The notes under the pieces: model-generated | Databases searched by the model: none | Seen by the model: the letters and a program-made list of their open reading frames with translations, nothing else | What the model was told of the DNA's origin: nothing | Position numbers and translations under genes: made by a program | Assembly (NCBI RefSeq): GCF_900156505.1 | Contig: NZ_FTPR01000004.1 | Coordinates: 124,001 to 188,000, forward strand | Origin: Yoonia rosea | Lineage (GTDB): Bacteria; Pseudomonadota; Alphaproteobacteria; Rhodobacterales; Rhodobacteraceae | DNA: 64,000 nucleotides | Direction of reading: 5' to 3' | Shown: positions 7,888 through 16,454 of the stretch, piece after piece | Numbering within the stretch: position 1 is the first letter of the stretch | How the letters are laid out: each line of letters begins with the position of its first letter

Positions 7888-9027
7888 TCAGACAACCCGC
7901 GCCAGTAAACCACCTGCGTGCCGCGTGATTTTGCCATCCAGCTCCAGATCGATAAGGACGGGTGCCACATCTGTCGCTGTCACCTTTATATCGCGCATCA
8001 GTTGGTCTTCGGCGATGGGTGCTGCGCTGAGGCGTGACAGAATTTTCGAATGCAAGGCGGCGATGTCGCGCAGCGAACGTTCCGGTGGGGCCGCTTCAGG
8101 CAGATCAGTTGCAGGGGCTTCCTGCGTCGTATCGACCGGCGTCAATGCATCGATGACATCTTCAGCGCAGCGGACGAGGGTTGCACCATCGCGGATCAAA
8201 AGGTTGCATCCCCAGGCACGGGCATCAAGCGGGTGGCCCGGCACGGCCAGAACATCACGCCCCTGATCCAGCGCATTGCGGGCAGTGATCAGGCTGCCAG
8301 ATTTCCCTGCAGCCTCAACCACCACGACGGCGCGGGCGAGACCGGAAATGATTCTGTTGCGCATGGGAAAATGGCGTGCCTGCGGTTGCAGGCCCATCGG
8401 CATTTCCGACAGACGCACCCCGTGTTTGGCGATGTCCTGTGCCAGTTGCGTGTTTTCTGCAGGATATATTGTATCGACACCGCCAGCCATGACCGCAACG
8501 GTCCCACCAGCAAGTGCGCCGTGGTGGGCCGCCGCATCAATCCCGCGCGCAAGTCCCGAAACCACTGCAAAGCCTGCTTTTGTCAGATCCTCGGCCAATC
8601 GTTTTGCCATGCGTGTCCCCAACGAGGACGCATTCCGCGCGCCGACAAGTGCGATCATCGGCTTTTGTAGCAGCGCCGTTTTTCCCATCACCCACATGAG
8701 TGGTGGCGCATCGGCAATGTCGTAAAGGGACGCAGGATAGGTCGGTGATCCATGCATCACCAATTGCGCCCCTGCGGCCTTTCCTGCTTTGAGTTCCGCC
8801 GAAACCACACCTTCAGAACAGGCTTCATAGCCGCTGACACCGGCAGATTTGGCGATATCGGGCAAGGCACGCAACGCATCAGCCGCGCTGCCGTGTTCTG
8901 CCAGCAGCCGGTGATATGTTGCAACGCCAACCCGGCGTGAGCGCAATAGGCGGAGCCGGTTGAACGGGTCCTCTTCCGTGGTGGGTAGGAGTGGGGGGTG
9001 AGTGGAAGAAGCGTTTGTTCCGGTCAT
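7888..9027 (-). CDS. dprA: DNA-processing protein DprA
   Basis: A 379-residue protein that loads RecA onto incoming single-stranded DNA during transformation. The Rossmann-like core is clear: ALVGARNASSLGTRMA, VVSGLARGIDAAAHHGAL, GGVDTIYPAEN and GLARAVVVVEAAGKSGSLITA. A C-terminal winged helix follows (about 310-375). The ATG at 9027 was chosen for its GGAG eight bases upstream; an in-frame ATG further out lacks one. In Rhodobacterales dprA is also needed for receipt of gene transfer agent DNA and belongs to the CtrA regulon. A matching near-consensus site lies upstream at 9074-9088. Confidence 0.94.
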   Translation of the reverse strand: MTGTNASSTHPPLLPTTEEDPFNRLRLLRSRRVGVATYHRLLAEHGSAADALRALPDIAKSAGVSGYEACSEGVVSAELKAGKAAGAQLVMHGSPTYPASLYDIADAPPLMWVMGKTALLQKPMIALVGARNASSLGTRMAKRLAEDLTKAGFAVVSGLARGIDAAAHHGALAGGTVAVMAGGVDTIYPAENTQLAQDIAKHGVRLSEMPMGLQPQARHFPMRNRIISGLARAVVVVEAAGKSGSLITARNALDQGRDVLAVPGHPLDARAWGCNLLIRDGATLVRCAEDVIDALTPVDTTQEAPATDLPEAAPPERSLRDIAALHSKILSRLSAAPIAEDQLMRDIKVTATDVAPVLIDLELDGKITRHAGGLLARVV

Positions 9028-9073
9028 CCTGAAGGCTCCGCCATATTGCAAGACAACTGTAGGCGGAGCGGAG

Positions 9074-9088
9074 TTAACGAGTTCTTAC
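9074..9088 (-). promoter_or_regulatory. CtrA-like box upstream of dprA
   Basis: Read toward dprA, the sequence is GTAA-N7-TTAA, seven of eight matches to the CtrA consensus TTAA-N7-TTAA. It lies 47 bases before the dprA start codon, in the 165-base gap between tldD and dprA. Further TTAA tetramers follow at about 9093 and 9099. A single near-consensus site can arise by chance in an A+T-rich gap. Confidence 0.4.
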
Positions 9089-9192
9089 CGGATTAACATT
9101 AAATATGTTGAAAATGCAGAAATCTTGCAATTCTGGCGCGGCGGGGCCGCGAAACGACATCCGCGCCCTCTCCGTCACTAAAAGGAATCATC

Positions 9193-10614
9193 CTATGCAG
9201 CCGCGCCACCCACCGTCAGCCCGCCAATCATCAGGCTAGGCTGCCCGACACCAACCGGCACCCACTGGCCCGCTTTGCCGCAGTTGCCGATGCCGGGGTC
9301 AAGCGCAAGGTCATTGCCGATCCCACGGATCTGTTTTAGCGCTGTGGCTCCGTCCCCGATCAAAGTGGCGCCTTTGACGGGCGCGCCGACAACACCGTTC
9401 TTCACGCGGTAGGCCTCGGTGCAACTGAAGACGAATTTGCCATTGGTGATATCCACCTGACCGCCACCAAACCCCACCGCATAAATGCCGTCTTTAAGAT
9501 CGGCAACAAGGCTTTCAGGTGCGGCGTCACCGGCCAGCATATAGGTATTTGTCATGCGCGGCATGGGCGCATGCGCGAAACTTTCGCGCCGTCCGTTGCC
9601 TGTGGGGGCGACCCCCATCAGGCGGGCGTTCTGGCGGTCCTGCATATAGCCCACAAGCACACCGTCTTCGATCAGCGTATTTTTGGCGCTGGGCGTGCCC
9701 TCGTCATCTACCGTGATCGACCCGCGCCTGTCAGGGATGGTCCCATCATCCAGCACGGTCACACCCTTGGCGGCAATCTGCTGGCCCATCAGCCCCGCAA
9801 ACGCGCTAGAGCCTTTACGGTTGAAATCACCCTCAAGGCCGTGGCCGATTGCCTCGTGCAGCAAAATACCGGGCCATCCCGGGCCGAGCACCACATCCAT
9901 CACACCCGCTGGGGCGGGTTCGGCATCAAGGTTGACCAAAGCGATGCGCAGCGCTTCACGCGCAACAGGTTCCCAGTGATCGCGACCAATCAGCCCGATC
10001 AGGCCCGCACGACCACCGCCACCCATGCCGCCGCTTTCACGCTTGCCGTTTTCCTCGACGATCACGCTGATGTTGAGGCGTGACATCGGGCGCGTATCGG
10101 TCACAAGCGTGCCTTCCGGACGAAGGATCAGGACCTCCTGATGGGACGCGGCAATGGTGGCTGATACCTGCACGACACGCGGGTCAAGGGCGCGGGCGAA
10201 AGCGTCAATCTCGCGCAGAAGGTCAATCTTGGCGGGAAAGGTGGCTTGCAGCATCGGATCATCGTCTGAATAAAGCTTGCGGTTGGTGCCAGCGGGGGCT
10301 GCGGACATGGTGCCGCCACCGTCTCCGACGGCAAGGCGCGCGGTGGCAACGGCACGCTTCAGCGCATGTTCGTCAATGGTGGTGGAATGGGCATAACCTG
10401 CGGTTTCCCCCCGCACGGCGCGCAGGCCAAAGCCTTCGGATGCGTCAAAACTGGCGGTTTTAATGCGCCCGTCGTCGAATGAGATTACCTCGGACTTGCG
10501 GCGCTCGAGAAACAGTTCGCCATCATCGGCGCCGGCGGTCGCTTCACGCAACAGCACAAGGGCGGTATCCTGATCTAGATTGGTTTCAAACGGGCGAAAC
10601 GGGTCTGTGGACAT
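9193..10614 (-). CDS. tldD: Metalloprotease TldD
   Basis: A 473-residue TldD/PmbA-family protein. With TldE (not in this window) it degrades unfolded peptides and matures some modified peptides such as microcins. The zinc site HEAIGHGLEGD (HExxxH) lies near the middle, followed by FAGLMGQQIA and the C-terminal GNCGKAGQWVPVGVGQPSLMI segment conserved in TldD. The ATG at 10614 is preceded by AAGGAAAAA; an upstream ATG would add 18 unlikely residues. It is divergent from ctaC across 184 bases, a gene order conserved in Rhodobacteraceae. Confidence 0.94.
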   Translation of the reverse strand: MSTDPFRPFETNLDQDTALVLLREATAGADDGELFLERRKSEVISFDDGRIKTASFDASEGFGLRAVRGETAGYAHSTTIDEHALKRAVATARLAVGDGGGTMSAAPAGTNRKLYSDDDPMLQATFPAKIDLLREIDAFARALDPRVVQVSATIAASHQEVLILRPEGTLVTDTRPMSRLNISVIVEENGKRESGGMGGGGRAGLIGLIGRDHWEPVAREALRIALVNLDAEPAPAGVMDVVLGPGWPGILLHEAIGHGLEGDFNRKGSSAFAGLMGQQIAAKGVTVLDDGTIPDRRGSITVDDEGTPSAKNTLIEDGVLVGYMQDRQNARLMGVAPTGNGRRESFAHAPMPRMTNTYMLAGDAAPESLVADLKDGIYAVGFGGGQVDITNGKFVFSCTEAYRVKNGVVGAPVKGATLIGDGATALKQIRGIGNDLALDPGIGNCGKAGQWVPVGVGQPSLMIGGLTVGGAAA

Positions 10615-10798
10615 GGGTTTTTCCTTGTGCGGCGTGAATTTTGTCACGAAAGCGTCTGTTTGACGCAATAGCAGTTCTTGAGTTGTGCGTTAGGATATGG
10701 GACACGGTCGGTCGAATACAATGGGATTCCGTTCGCAGCCTCGAATGGAATCGCCTGGGAGACGCACCGCAAGCGGTGCAAACAAGATAGGGTACGAT

Positions 10799-11623
10799 AT
10801 GCGTTTGAACACCTTTGCGACGTCGCTTTGGACCACAGCCGGTCTGCTGATGGCGGGAACATCAGCAACAGCACAGCAGGTCAACCAAGACCTTGAAGTG
10901 ATCGGTCGCCCTGTGGATGGTGCCATGGGTTTTCAGCCTGCTGCAACAGAGCTTGCGCGCGATGTGCATTGGCTGGACAATATGCTCTTGGTCATCATCA
11001 CGATCATTACATTGTTTGTGACCGCGCTGCTGGCGTGGGTTGTGATCCGTTATAACCACAAGCGGAACCCGGAACCCGCGACGTTCACACATAACTCGCC
11101 GCTCGAAGTGGCATGGACCGTGGTGCCGGTCGTTATTCTGGTGTTTATTGGTGCGTTTTCTTTGCCGGTGCTGTTCAAACAGCAGGAAATTCCCGAGGCT
11201 GACATCACCATCAAGGTCACCGGATACCAGTGGTACTGGGGTTATGAATACGTCGACCATGACTTCGGCTTCGAGAGCTACATGCTGGCCCGCGAAGAAC
11301 TGGACGAATACGGCTATGCGCAAGAGGATTATCTCTTGGCAACTGACACTGCGGTTGTCGTGCCTGTCGGCGCAACAGTTGTGATGCAGGTAACTGCGGC
11401 TGACGTGATCCACTCCTGGACGATCCCGGCGTTTGGCGTGAAGCAGGATGCGGTGCCCGGTCGTCTGGCCGAACTGTGGTTTGCTGCTGAGCGTGAAGGG
11501 ATCTTCTTCGGCCAGTGTTCCGAGCTTTGCGGTAAAGACCACGCCTATATGCCGATTACCGTAAAGGTCGTCAGCCAAGAGACATATGACGCTTGGCTCG
11601 CTGAGGTGACCGGCACATCCTAA
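10799..11623 (+). CDS. ctaC: Cytochrome c oxidase subunit II
   Basis: A 274-residue inner-membrane subunit of the aa3-type oxidase, which takes electrons from cytochrome c through its CuA centre. It has a signal peptide (residues 1-25), two transmembrane helices (about 55-80 and 100-118), the aromatic WYWGYEY electron-entry segment, and the CuA ligands in ADVIHSW and [16 protein letters not shown]. The ATG at 10799 has AGGG eight bases before it; upstream in-frame starts lack the signal peptide context. It leads the cta operon; ctaD (subunit I) is elsewhere, as in Paracoccus. Confidence 0.97.
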   Translation: MRLNTFATSLWTTAGLLMAGTSATAQQVNQDLEVIGRPVDGAMGFQPAATELARDVHWLDNMLLVIITIITLFVTALLAWVVIRYNHKRNPEPATFTHNSPLEVAWTVVPVVILVFIGAFSLPVLFKQQEIPEADITIKVTGYQWYWGYEYVDHDFGFESYMLAREELDEYGYAQEDYLLATDTAVVVPVGATVVMQVTAADVIHSWTIPAFGVKQDAVPGRLAELWFAAEREGIFFGQCSELCGKDHAYMPITVKVVSQETYDAWLAEVTGTS

Positions 11624-11630
11624 GTGTGAG

Positions 11631-11660
11631 GGCGGGTTCAGACCCGCCTTGCATTCTTTG
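11631..11660 (+). terminator. Terminator or attenuator after ctaC
   Basis: Arms GGCGGGT (11631-11637) and ACCCGCC (11642-11648) with a four-base loop, followed by TTGCATTCTTT, start eight bases after the ctaC stop. The T-rich tail is weak, so partial termination between ctaC and ctaB is likely. Confidence 0.6.
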
Positions 11661-11677
11661 ACAGGTCCAAAACATAA

Positions 11678-11695
11678 GGTGGGTGTTCACCCACC
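11678..11695 (+). repeat. Palindromic hairpin repeat between ctaC and ctaB
   Basis: Perfect eight-base arms GGTGGGTG and CACCCACC with a TT centre, preceded by TAA. It resembles two other hairpins in this window (14308-14325, and 63277-63302 on the other strand): each is a GTGG...CCAC stem with a TT centre placed after a gene end in the direction of transcription. This suggests a dispersed repeat family. Confidence 0.55.
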
Positions 11696-11715
11696 GCCCT
11701 ATGACAAGGTTTGGC

Positions 11716-12651
11716 ATGAGCGACATTAGCGCATCTGAAAGCACATATGAGGCGAGCATGGGCGATTATTTTGCCCTGTTGAAGCCGCGTGTCATGTCTC
11801 TCGTTGTGTTCACAGGGCTTGTCGGGCTGCTTGTCGCACCCGTGCCTGTGCATCCCTTTATCGGCTTTGTGGCAATCCTGTGTATCGCCGTGGGCGCCGG
11901 GGCGTCGGGCGCGCTGAACATGTGGTGGGATGCCGATATCGACGCGCGCATGCGCCGGACCGCCGGGCGGCCGATCCCGTCAGGGCGCGTTGCACCGGGT
12001 GAGGCGCTGGGCATTGGTCTTGCGCTCTCTGGGTTTGCGGTCGTTCTTTTGGCGCTGGCGACAAACTTCCTCGCGGCGTTCCTGCTGCTTTTCACGATTT
12101 TCTTTTATGCTGTCGTCTACTCGATGTGGCTCAAGCGGGCGACCCCGCAGAACATCGTGATTGGTGGTGCGGCAGGTGCATTCCCGCCAATGATTGGCTG
12201 GGCCGTTGCGACCGGTGGCATCGGTATCGAAAGCGTGCTGATGTTCGCGTTGATTTTCATGTGGACACCACCGCATTTCTGGGCACTCGCCCTGTTTGTA
12301 AAGTCGGACTACGGCAACGCGGGTATTCCGATGCTGACCGAAACCCATGGGCGGGATTCAACGCGCCGGCATGTTTTGGTCTACACGCTACTTCTGGTCC
12401 CTGTCGCGATCGGACTTGGTTTTACGTCGATCGGTGGACCATTTTATCTGGCGATTGCGGTCTGGATGAATGCGTGGTTCCTCAAAGGGGCCTTTGATAT
12501 CTGGCGGCGTGATGACGCGGCATGCGAAGCCGACAAGCACAAGGTCGAAATCAAGGTCTTCAAGGTTTCTCTTTACTATCTGTTCGCGCATTTCGGAGCG
12601 CTCCTTGTTGAAGCAGCACTGCGGCTTTACGGGATTGGAGGCTGGTCATGA
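11716..12651 (+). CDS. ctaB: Protoheme IX farnesyltransferase (heme O synthase)
   Basis: A 311-residue polytopic membrane enzyme of the UbiA family that attaches a farnesyl group to heme b on the way to heme A. The prenyl-diphosphate site NMWWDADIDARMRRTAGRP and the second aspartate region (VKSDYGNAGIPML) are present, with about eight hydrophobic helices. The ATG at 11716 has AAGG upstream; starts further 5' fall inside a hairpin (11678-11695) and are unlikely. Its stop overlaps the next gene by ATGA. Confidence 0.95.
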   Translation: MSDISASESTYEASMGDYFALLKPRVMSLVVFTGLVGLLVAPVPVHPFIGFVAILCIAVGAGASGALNMWWDADIDARMRRTAGRPIPSGRVAPGEALGIGLALSGFAVVLLALATNFLAAFLLLFTIFFYAVVYSMWLKRATPQNIVIGGAAGAFPPMIGWAVATGGIGIESVLMFALIFMWTPPHFWALALFVKSDYGNAGIPMLTETHGRDSTRRHVLVYTLLLVPVAIGLGFTSIGGPFYLAIAVWMNAWFLKGAFDIWRRDDAACEADKHKVEIKVFKVSLYYLFAHFGALLVEAALRLYGIGGWS

Positions 12652-12851
12652 CACTGCATGTCGAACACGAACTTCACAAACGGCGCAAAGGCCGGAACTA
12701 CGGGCTCGGGCTTATCTTGGCGGGTTTCATCGCCGTGATCTTTGGTCTCACGGTGGTGAAAGTGCTTGAGCTGGGCAACGCAAACCAGTTCGAACGTTTT
12801 GACCATGTGGCCCGGCCACAGCTGATCCCAGAAGAGGGGGCAGGCGAATGA
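12648..12851 (+). CDS. Small single-pass membrane protein of the cta operon
   Basis: 67 residues: a basic N-terminus (HKRRKGRN), one transmembrane helix (about residues 18-41, YGLGLILAGFIAVIFGLTVVKVL), and a short C-terminal tail. It overlaps ctaB and ctaG by ATGA on both sides, so its translation is tightly coupled to them. Topology by the positive-inside rule is N-in, C-periplasmic. The position fits a small oxidase assembly factor or subunit; I cannot name a family from sequence alone. Confidence 0.82.
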   Translation: MTLHVEHELHKRRKGRNYGLGLILAGFIAVIFGLTVVKVLELGNANQFERFDHVARPQLIPEEGAGE

Positions 12852-13462
12852 AACTGTTTCCGAACCTGCAAGGGACAAACAGGACGCTGGCGCAGACTGT
12901 GTCGGTCGTGATCCTCATGGGCGGCCTTGCTTGGGCATCAGTGCCTTTTTATGACTGGTTTTGCAGGGTCACAGGGTTTGGCGGCGCGACCAATGTCGCC
13001 GAAACAGGCAGCGATGTGATCCTCGATGAAACCATCAAAGTCCGTTTTGACGCCTCTCTTGCCCGAGACATGCCGTGGACCTTCAAACCTGAAGTCCGCG
13101 AAATGGAGATCCGTATCGGCGAAACGGGGCTCGCCTTCTACGAGGCGCACAACCCGCTTGACGTGCCGATTGCGGGGCAGGCGGCCTACAACGTTACCCC
13201 TTATGAGGCGGGTGCGTTTTTCGACAAGATCGAATGCTTCTGTTTCACCGAGCAAGTCCTGATGCCCGGCGAGACCGTGATGATGCCGGTCAGCTTCTTT
13301 GTGGACCCTGCCATCGTGGATGACCGAGAAGGACAGTACGTGCATACGATCACGCTCAGCTATACCTTCTACGAAATCGACCTGCCGGAAGAGGAAATCC
13401 AAGCCTCACTTGCACCGCAGGCTTTGACACCCGCGTCACAAGACGCCATACAAAACAACTAA
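12848..13462 (+). CDS. ctaG: Cytochrome c oxidase assembly protein CtaG (Cox11), CuB chaperone
   Basis: A 204-residue Cox11-family protein that delivers copper to the CuB centre of subunit I. It has one N-terminal transmembrane anchor (about residues 15-35) with WASVPFYDWFCRVTGFGG, which includes the conserved Cys near the membrane, and the periplasmic copper motif KIECFCFTEQ (CFCF). A FYEIDLPEEE tail follows. Length and motifs are standard. It sits between the small membrane protein and ctaE. Confidence 0.95.
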   Translation: MKLFPNLQGTNRTLAQTVSVVILMGGLAWASVPFYDWFCRVTGFGGATNVAETGSDVILDETIKVRFDASLARDMPWTFKPEVREMEIRIGETGLAFYEAHNPLDVPIAGQAAYNVTPYEAGAFFDKIECFCFTEQVLMPGETVMMPVSFFVDPAIVDDREGQYVHTITLSYTFYEIDLPEEEIQASLAPQALTPASQDAIQNN

Positions 13463-13488
13463 AGACCAGCCTATAGGGAACGCACCAC

Positions 13489-14292
13489 ATGGCGCATGCA
13501 AAGAACCACGACTACCATATTTTGCCACCATCAATCTGGCCGCTGATGTCCGGATTGGGCGCTTTCATCATGCTGTTTGGTGCCGTCATCTGGATGCACG
13601 GATCGGGCCCTTATATGTTCCTGATCGGTCTTGCGGCTGTTCTCTATGTCATGTTCGCTTGGTGGTCAGAGGTCGTTGCTGAAAGCAACGCAGGCGATCA
13701 CACACCGGTCGTCCGGATCGGCCTGCGCTACGGCTTCATCATGTTTATCATGTCCGAAGTCATGTTCTTCGCTGCGTGGTTCTGGTCTTTCTTCAAGCAC
13801 ACGCTTTACCCGATGAATGAATACGCAGGCACCACCTATGTCGCGCCCGAGTTCTACCAGGTTGACGCGTTCCACCTTCCATTGATCAACACCCTTGTTC
13901 TACTGTGTTCCGGCATGGCTGTGACATGGGCGCACCATGCGCTGGTCCATGAAAACAACCGCAAAGACCTGCAAAACGGTCTGTTGCTGGCGGTTGTTCT
14001 GGGCATTCTGTTCACCGGCCTTCAGGCCTACGAATACTGGTATCTGCTGGTCGAGCAGGACTGGACATTCGGCGGCGACAAGTTCTTCTCGAACTTCTTC
14101 ATGGCCACGGGCTTCCACGGCTTTCACGTGATCATCGGTACGATATTCCTGTTTGTTTGCTATCTGCGCGCACGTGCGGGGCACTTTACGCCTGAACGGC
14201 ACGTCGGGTTCGAAGCCGCAGCATGGTACTGGCACTTCGTTGATGTCGTCTGGCTGTTTTTGTTCTTTGCCGTGTATATTTGGGGCATTTAA
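13489..14292 (+). CDS. ctaE: Cytochrome c oxidase subunit III
   Basis: A 267-residue membrane protein with seven predicted helices, typical of CoxC. Diagnostic stretches are [13 protein letters not shown] at the start, [25 protein letters not shown] [27 protein letters not shown] and the C-terminal [18 protein letters not shown]. It stabilises the proton uptake of subunit I. A TAGGGAA ribosome site precedes the ATG by nine bases. Two hairpins follow its stop. Confidence 0.96.
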   Translation: MAHAKNHDYHILPPSIWPLMSGLGAFIMLFGAVIWMHGSGPYMFLIGLAAVLYVMFAWWSEVVAESNAGDHTPVVRIGLRYGFIMFIMSEVMFFAAWFWSFFKHTLYPMNEYAGTTYVAPEFYQVDAFHLPLINTLVLLCSGMAVTWAHHALVHENNRKDLQNGLLLAVVLGILFTGLQAYEYWYLLVEQDWTFGGDKFFSNFFMATGFHGFHVIIGTIFLFVCYLRARAGHFTPERHVGFEAAAWYWHFVDVVWLFLFFAVYIWGI

Positions 14293-14307
14293 GGGCTGCA
14301 TATGTCA

Positions 14308-14325
14308 TGTGGATCTTGATCCACA
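14308..14325 (+). repeat. GTGGATCTTGATCCAC palindromic hairpin after ctaE
   Basis: Eight-base perfect arms TGTGGATC and GATCCACA around a TT centre, starting 16 bases after the ctaE stop. Its 16-base core is identical to the minus-strand core of the hairpin at 63277-63302, which likewise follows a gene (the transaldolase). Confidence 0.6.
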
Positions 14326-14341
14326 GTGCAAAATTAACAAG

Positions 14342-14368
14342 CGCGCGGGTGCAATCTCGCGCGTTTTT
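14342..14368 (+). terminator. Rho-independent terminator after ctaE
   Basis: CGCGCGGG (14342-14349) pairs with CTCGCGCG (14356-14363) with one G-T wobble and a six-base loop, followed by five T residues. It lies 50 bases past ctaE and only 17 bases before the SURF1 start, so SURF1 expression depends on read-through or a nearby promoter. Confidence 0.7.
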
Positions 14369-14385
14369 ACAATCAAGGGCGCGAG

Positions 14386-15063
14386 ATGCTGCGTAAGATA
14401 CTATTCCCTCTGATCCTTGGCGTTGCCGGATGTAGCGTTTTGGTCGGTCTCGGCCTTTGGCAGGTTGAGCGTTTGGCATGGAAAGAAGAAATTCTCGCTG
14501 AAATCGATCGGCGCCTGACCGCAGCGCCCGTACCTTTGACGCGGTTTGTGAACGAACAAAGCGATGAGTATTCGCGTGTTTCCGTCACCGGTCGCCCGAC
14601 CGGAGAAGAGCTTCACGTCCTGGTGTCCGGCACCGAGGCCGGGACCGGATACCGTGTCATTTCACGGTTTGAAACCGACATTGGCCCGATCCTTGTGGAT
14701 CAGGGTCTTTTGCCGTTGGAAAACAAGGACGCAGCCTCACTGCGCGTGCAAATGCGGATCGTCGGAACACTCTTGTGGCCAGATGATCAGAACGAGAGCA
14801 CGCCTGAACCGGATTTGGCTGGCAATATCTGGTTCGCGCGGAACGTCGATACCATGTCCGAGGTGCTGGACACCCAGCCGCTGATGGTCGTCGCCAGCCA
14901 GACCTCACCTGCCGACCCGCGGCTGACTCCGCTGCCTGTGAACACGGCAAGCATCAAAAATGACCACTTCGCATATGCTGTCACATGGTTCTTGCTGGCC
15001 GCAGTCTGGGCCGCTATGAGCCTGTTCCTGATTTCCCGGACGACACGCCAAAAGGACGCCTGA
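14386..15063 (+). CDS. SURF1 family cytochrome oxidase assembly protein
   Basis: A 225-residue SURF1 homologue, a factor for insertion of heme A into oxidase subunit I. It has the expected two transmembrane helices at the ends (about 5-25 and 198-218) with a periplasmic domain between. Family motifs are GLGLWQVERLAWKEEIL near the N-terminus, TGYRVISRF, ILVDQGLLP, and NDHFAYAVTWFLLA at the C-terminus. Its stop is five bases before thrC. Confidence 0.92.
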   Translation: MLRKILFPLILGVAGCSVLVGLGLWQVERLAWKEEILAEIDRRLTAAPVPLTRFVNEQSDEYSRVSVTGRPTGEELHVLVSGTEAGTGYRVISRFETDIGPILVDQGLLPLENKDAASLRVQMRIVGTLLWPDDQNESTPEPDLAGNIWFARNVDTMSEVLDTQPLMVVASQTSPADPRLTPLPVNTASIKNDHFAYAVTWFLLAAVWAAMSLFLISRTTRQKDA

Positions 15064-15068
15064 CACTT

Positions 15069-16454
15069 ATGCGCTATATCTCGACCCGCGGGACAGCACC
15101 CTCTTTGAGCTTTGAAGAAGCGATGTTGACCGGTTTGGCGCGCGATGGCGGGCTCTACGTGCCGCAAGAAGTGCCGACGCTCGGTCATGCGCAGATCGCG
15201 GCCATGGCTGGTAAATCCTATGAAGATGTGGCCTTCGATGTGATGCGCCCCTTTATTGGTGATACATTCACCGACGCTGTATTCCGCAAACTGATTGCCC
15301 AAGCCTATGCCGGTTTCGGCCATGCCGCGCGCGCGCCGTTGGTGCAGCTCGATAGCAACCACTTCCTGCTGGAACTGTTTCACGGACCCACGCTTGCGTT
15401 CAAAGACTTTGCGATGCAGCTGATCGGCCAGATGTTTCAGGCTGCACTGACACGGTCGGGGGATCGTGTGACAATCGTGGGCGCGACGTCGGGTGATACG
15501 GGCTCTGCCGCGATTGAGGCGTTTCGCGGGCTGAAGGCGGTTGATGTGTTCATCATGTACCCCCACGGTCGCGTGTCCGAGGTGCAGCGCCGCCAGATGA
15601 CAACGCCAACGGAAAGCAACGTGCATGCGCTGGCCGTGGATGGTGATTTCGACGATTGCCAAGCGGCCGTCAAAGACATGTTCAACGATTTCGCCTTTCG
15701 TGAAGAGGTAAAGCTGGCCGGCGTAAACTCGATCAACTGGGGCCGTGTTCTGGCGCAGGTAGTTTATTACTTTACTGCCGCTGTGTCACTGGGCGCGCCG
15801 CACCGCGCCGTCAGCTTTACAGTACCGACAGGAAACTTCGGTGACATTTTTGCAGGCTACATTGCCAAGAAAATGGGCCTGCCAATTGCCGACCTTGTGG
15901 TTGCAACCAACCGCAACGATATCCTGCACCGCACGCTGCAAACCGGTGCCTATACCAAAGAAGGCGTGGAGCCGACGATCAGCCCCTCGATGGATATTCA
16001 AGTCAGCTCGAACTTCGAGCGCGCTTTGTTTGATGCCTACGGGCGTGATGGTGCCGCTGTTGCGAGCCAGATGGAAGATCTGAAAAAGGGTGGTTTCGAG
16101 ATCAGCCAAGGTGCGTATCAGATGTTGAAGGATACCTTCAAATCCGGCCGCGCCTCTGAGGAAGAAACACAGGCTGCGATCAAGGCCTATCTGGCAAACC
16201 ATGGTGAGCTTTTGTGCCCGCATACCGCCGTCGGTGTGCATGTGGCCGAGGCACATCTGGGCACCACGCCCATGGTCACGCTCGCCACGGCACACCCTGC
16301 GAAATTCCCTGATGCTGTGAAAGCGGCCTCTGGCATTGCGGCGCCTCTTCCACCGCGCATGGCGGACCTGTATGACCGACCCGAGCGCGTCACACGCGTC
16401 GGCAATGATCTGGCTGCCATTCAGGCGGTCATCAAGGAACGGATCCAGAATTGA
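15069..16454 (+). CDS. thrC: Threonine synthase
   Basis: A 461-residue PLP enzyme converting O-phosphohomoserine to threonine. It opens with the class-defining MRYISTRG, has the PLP lysine in PTLAFKDFAMQLIG, the phosphate loop VGATSGDTGSAA, and a later PTGNFGDIFAGYIAK. The start at 15069 matches family N-termini; in-frame codons upstream lie inside the SURF1 gene. It overlaps the next gene by four bases. The link from cta genes to thrC and an M16 peptidase is a conserved alphaproteobacterial order. Confidence 0.96.
   Translation: MRYISTRGTAPSLSFEEAMLTGLARDGGLYVPQEVPTLGHAQIAAMAGKSYEDVAFDVMRPFIGDTFTDAVFRKLIAQAYAGFGHAARAPLVQLDSNHFLLELFHGPTLAFKDFAMQLIGQMFQAALTRSGDRVTIVGATSGDTGSAAIEAFRGLKAVDVFIMYPHGRVSEVQRRQMTTPTESNVHALAVDGDFDDCQAAVKDMFNDFAFREEVKLAGVNSINWGRVLAQVVYYFTAAVSLGAPHRAVSFTVPTGNFGDIFAGYIAKKMGLPIADLVVATNRNDILHRTLQTGAYTKEGVEPTISPSMDIQVSSNFERALFDAYGRDGAAVASQMEDLKKGGFEISQGAYQMLKDTFKSGRASEEETQAAIKAYLANHGELLCPHTAVGVHVAEAHLGTTPMVTLATAHPAKFPDAVKAASGIAAPLPPRMADLYDRPERVTRVGNDLAAIQAVIKERIQN

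Noticed and set aside
9137..9151. Terminator between tldD and dprA
   Set aside because: A CGCGGC/GCCGCG stem is present but no T-run follows on either strand, and G+C-rich stems of six bases are frequent by chance here.
10697..10798. Upstream in-frame extension of ctaC
   Set aside because: It would put 34 charged residues before the signal peptide. The ATG at 10799 has the only good ribosome site.
11683..11715. Upstream GTG start for ctaB
   Set aside because: The GTG falls inside the 11678-11695 hairpin and has no ribosome site; the ATG at 11716 fits the family N-terminus.
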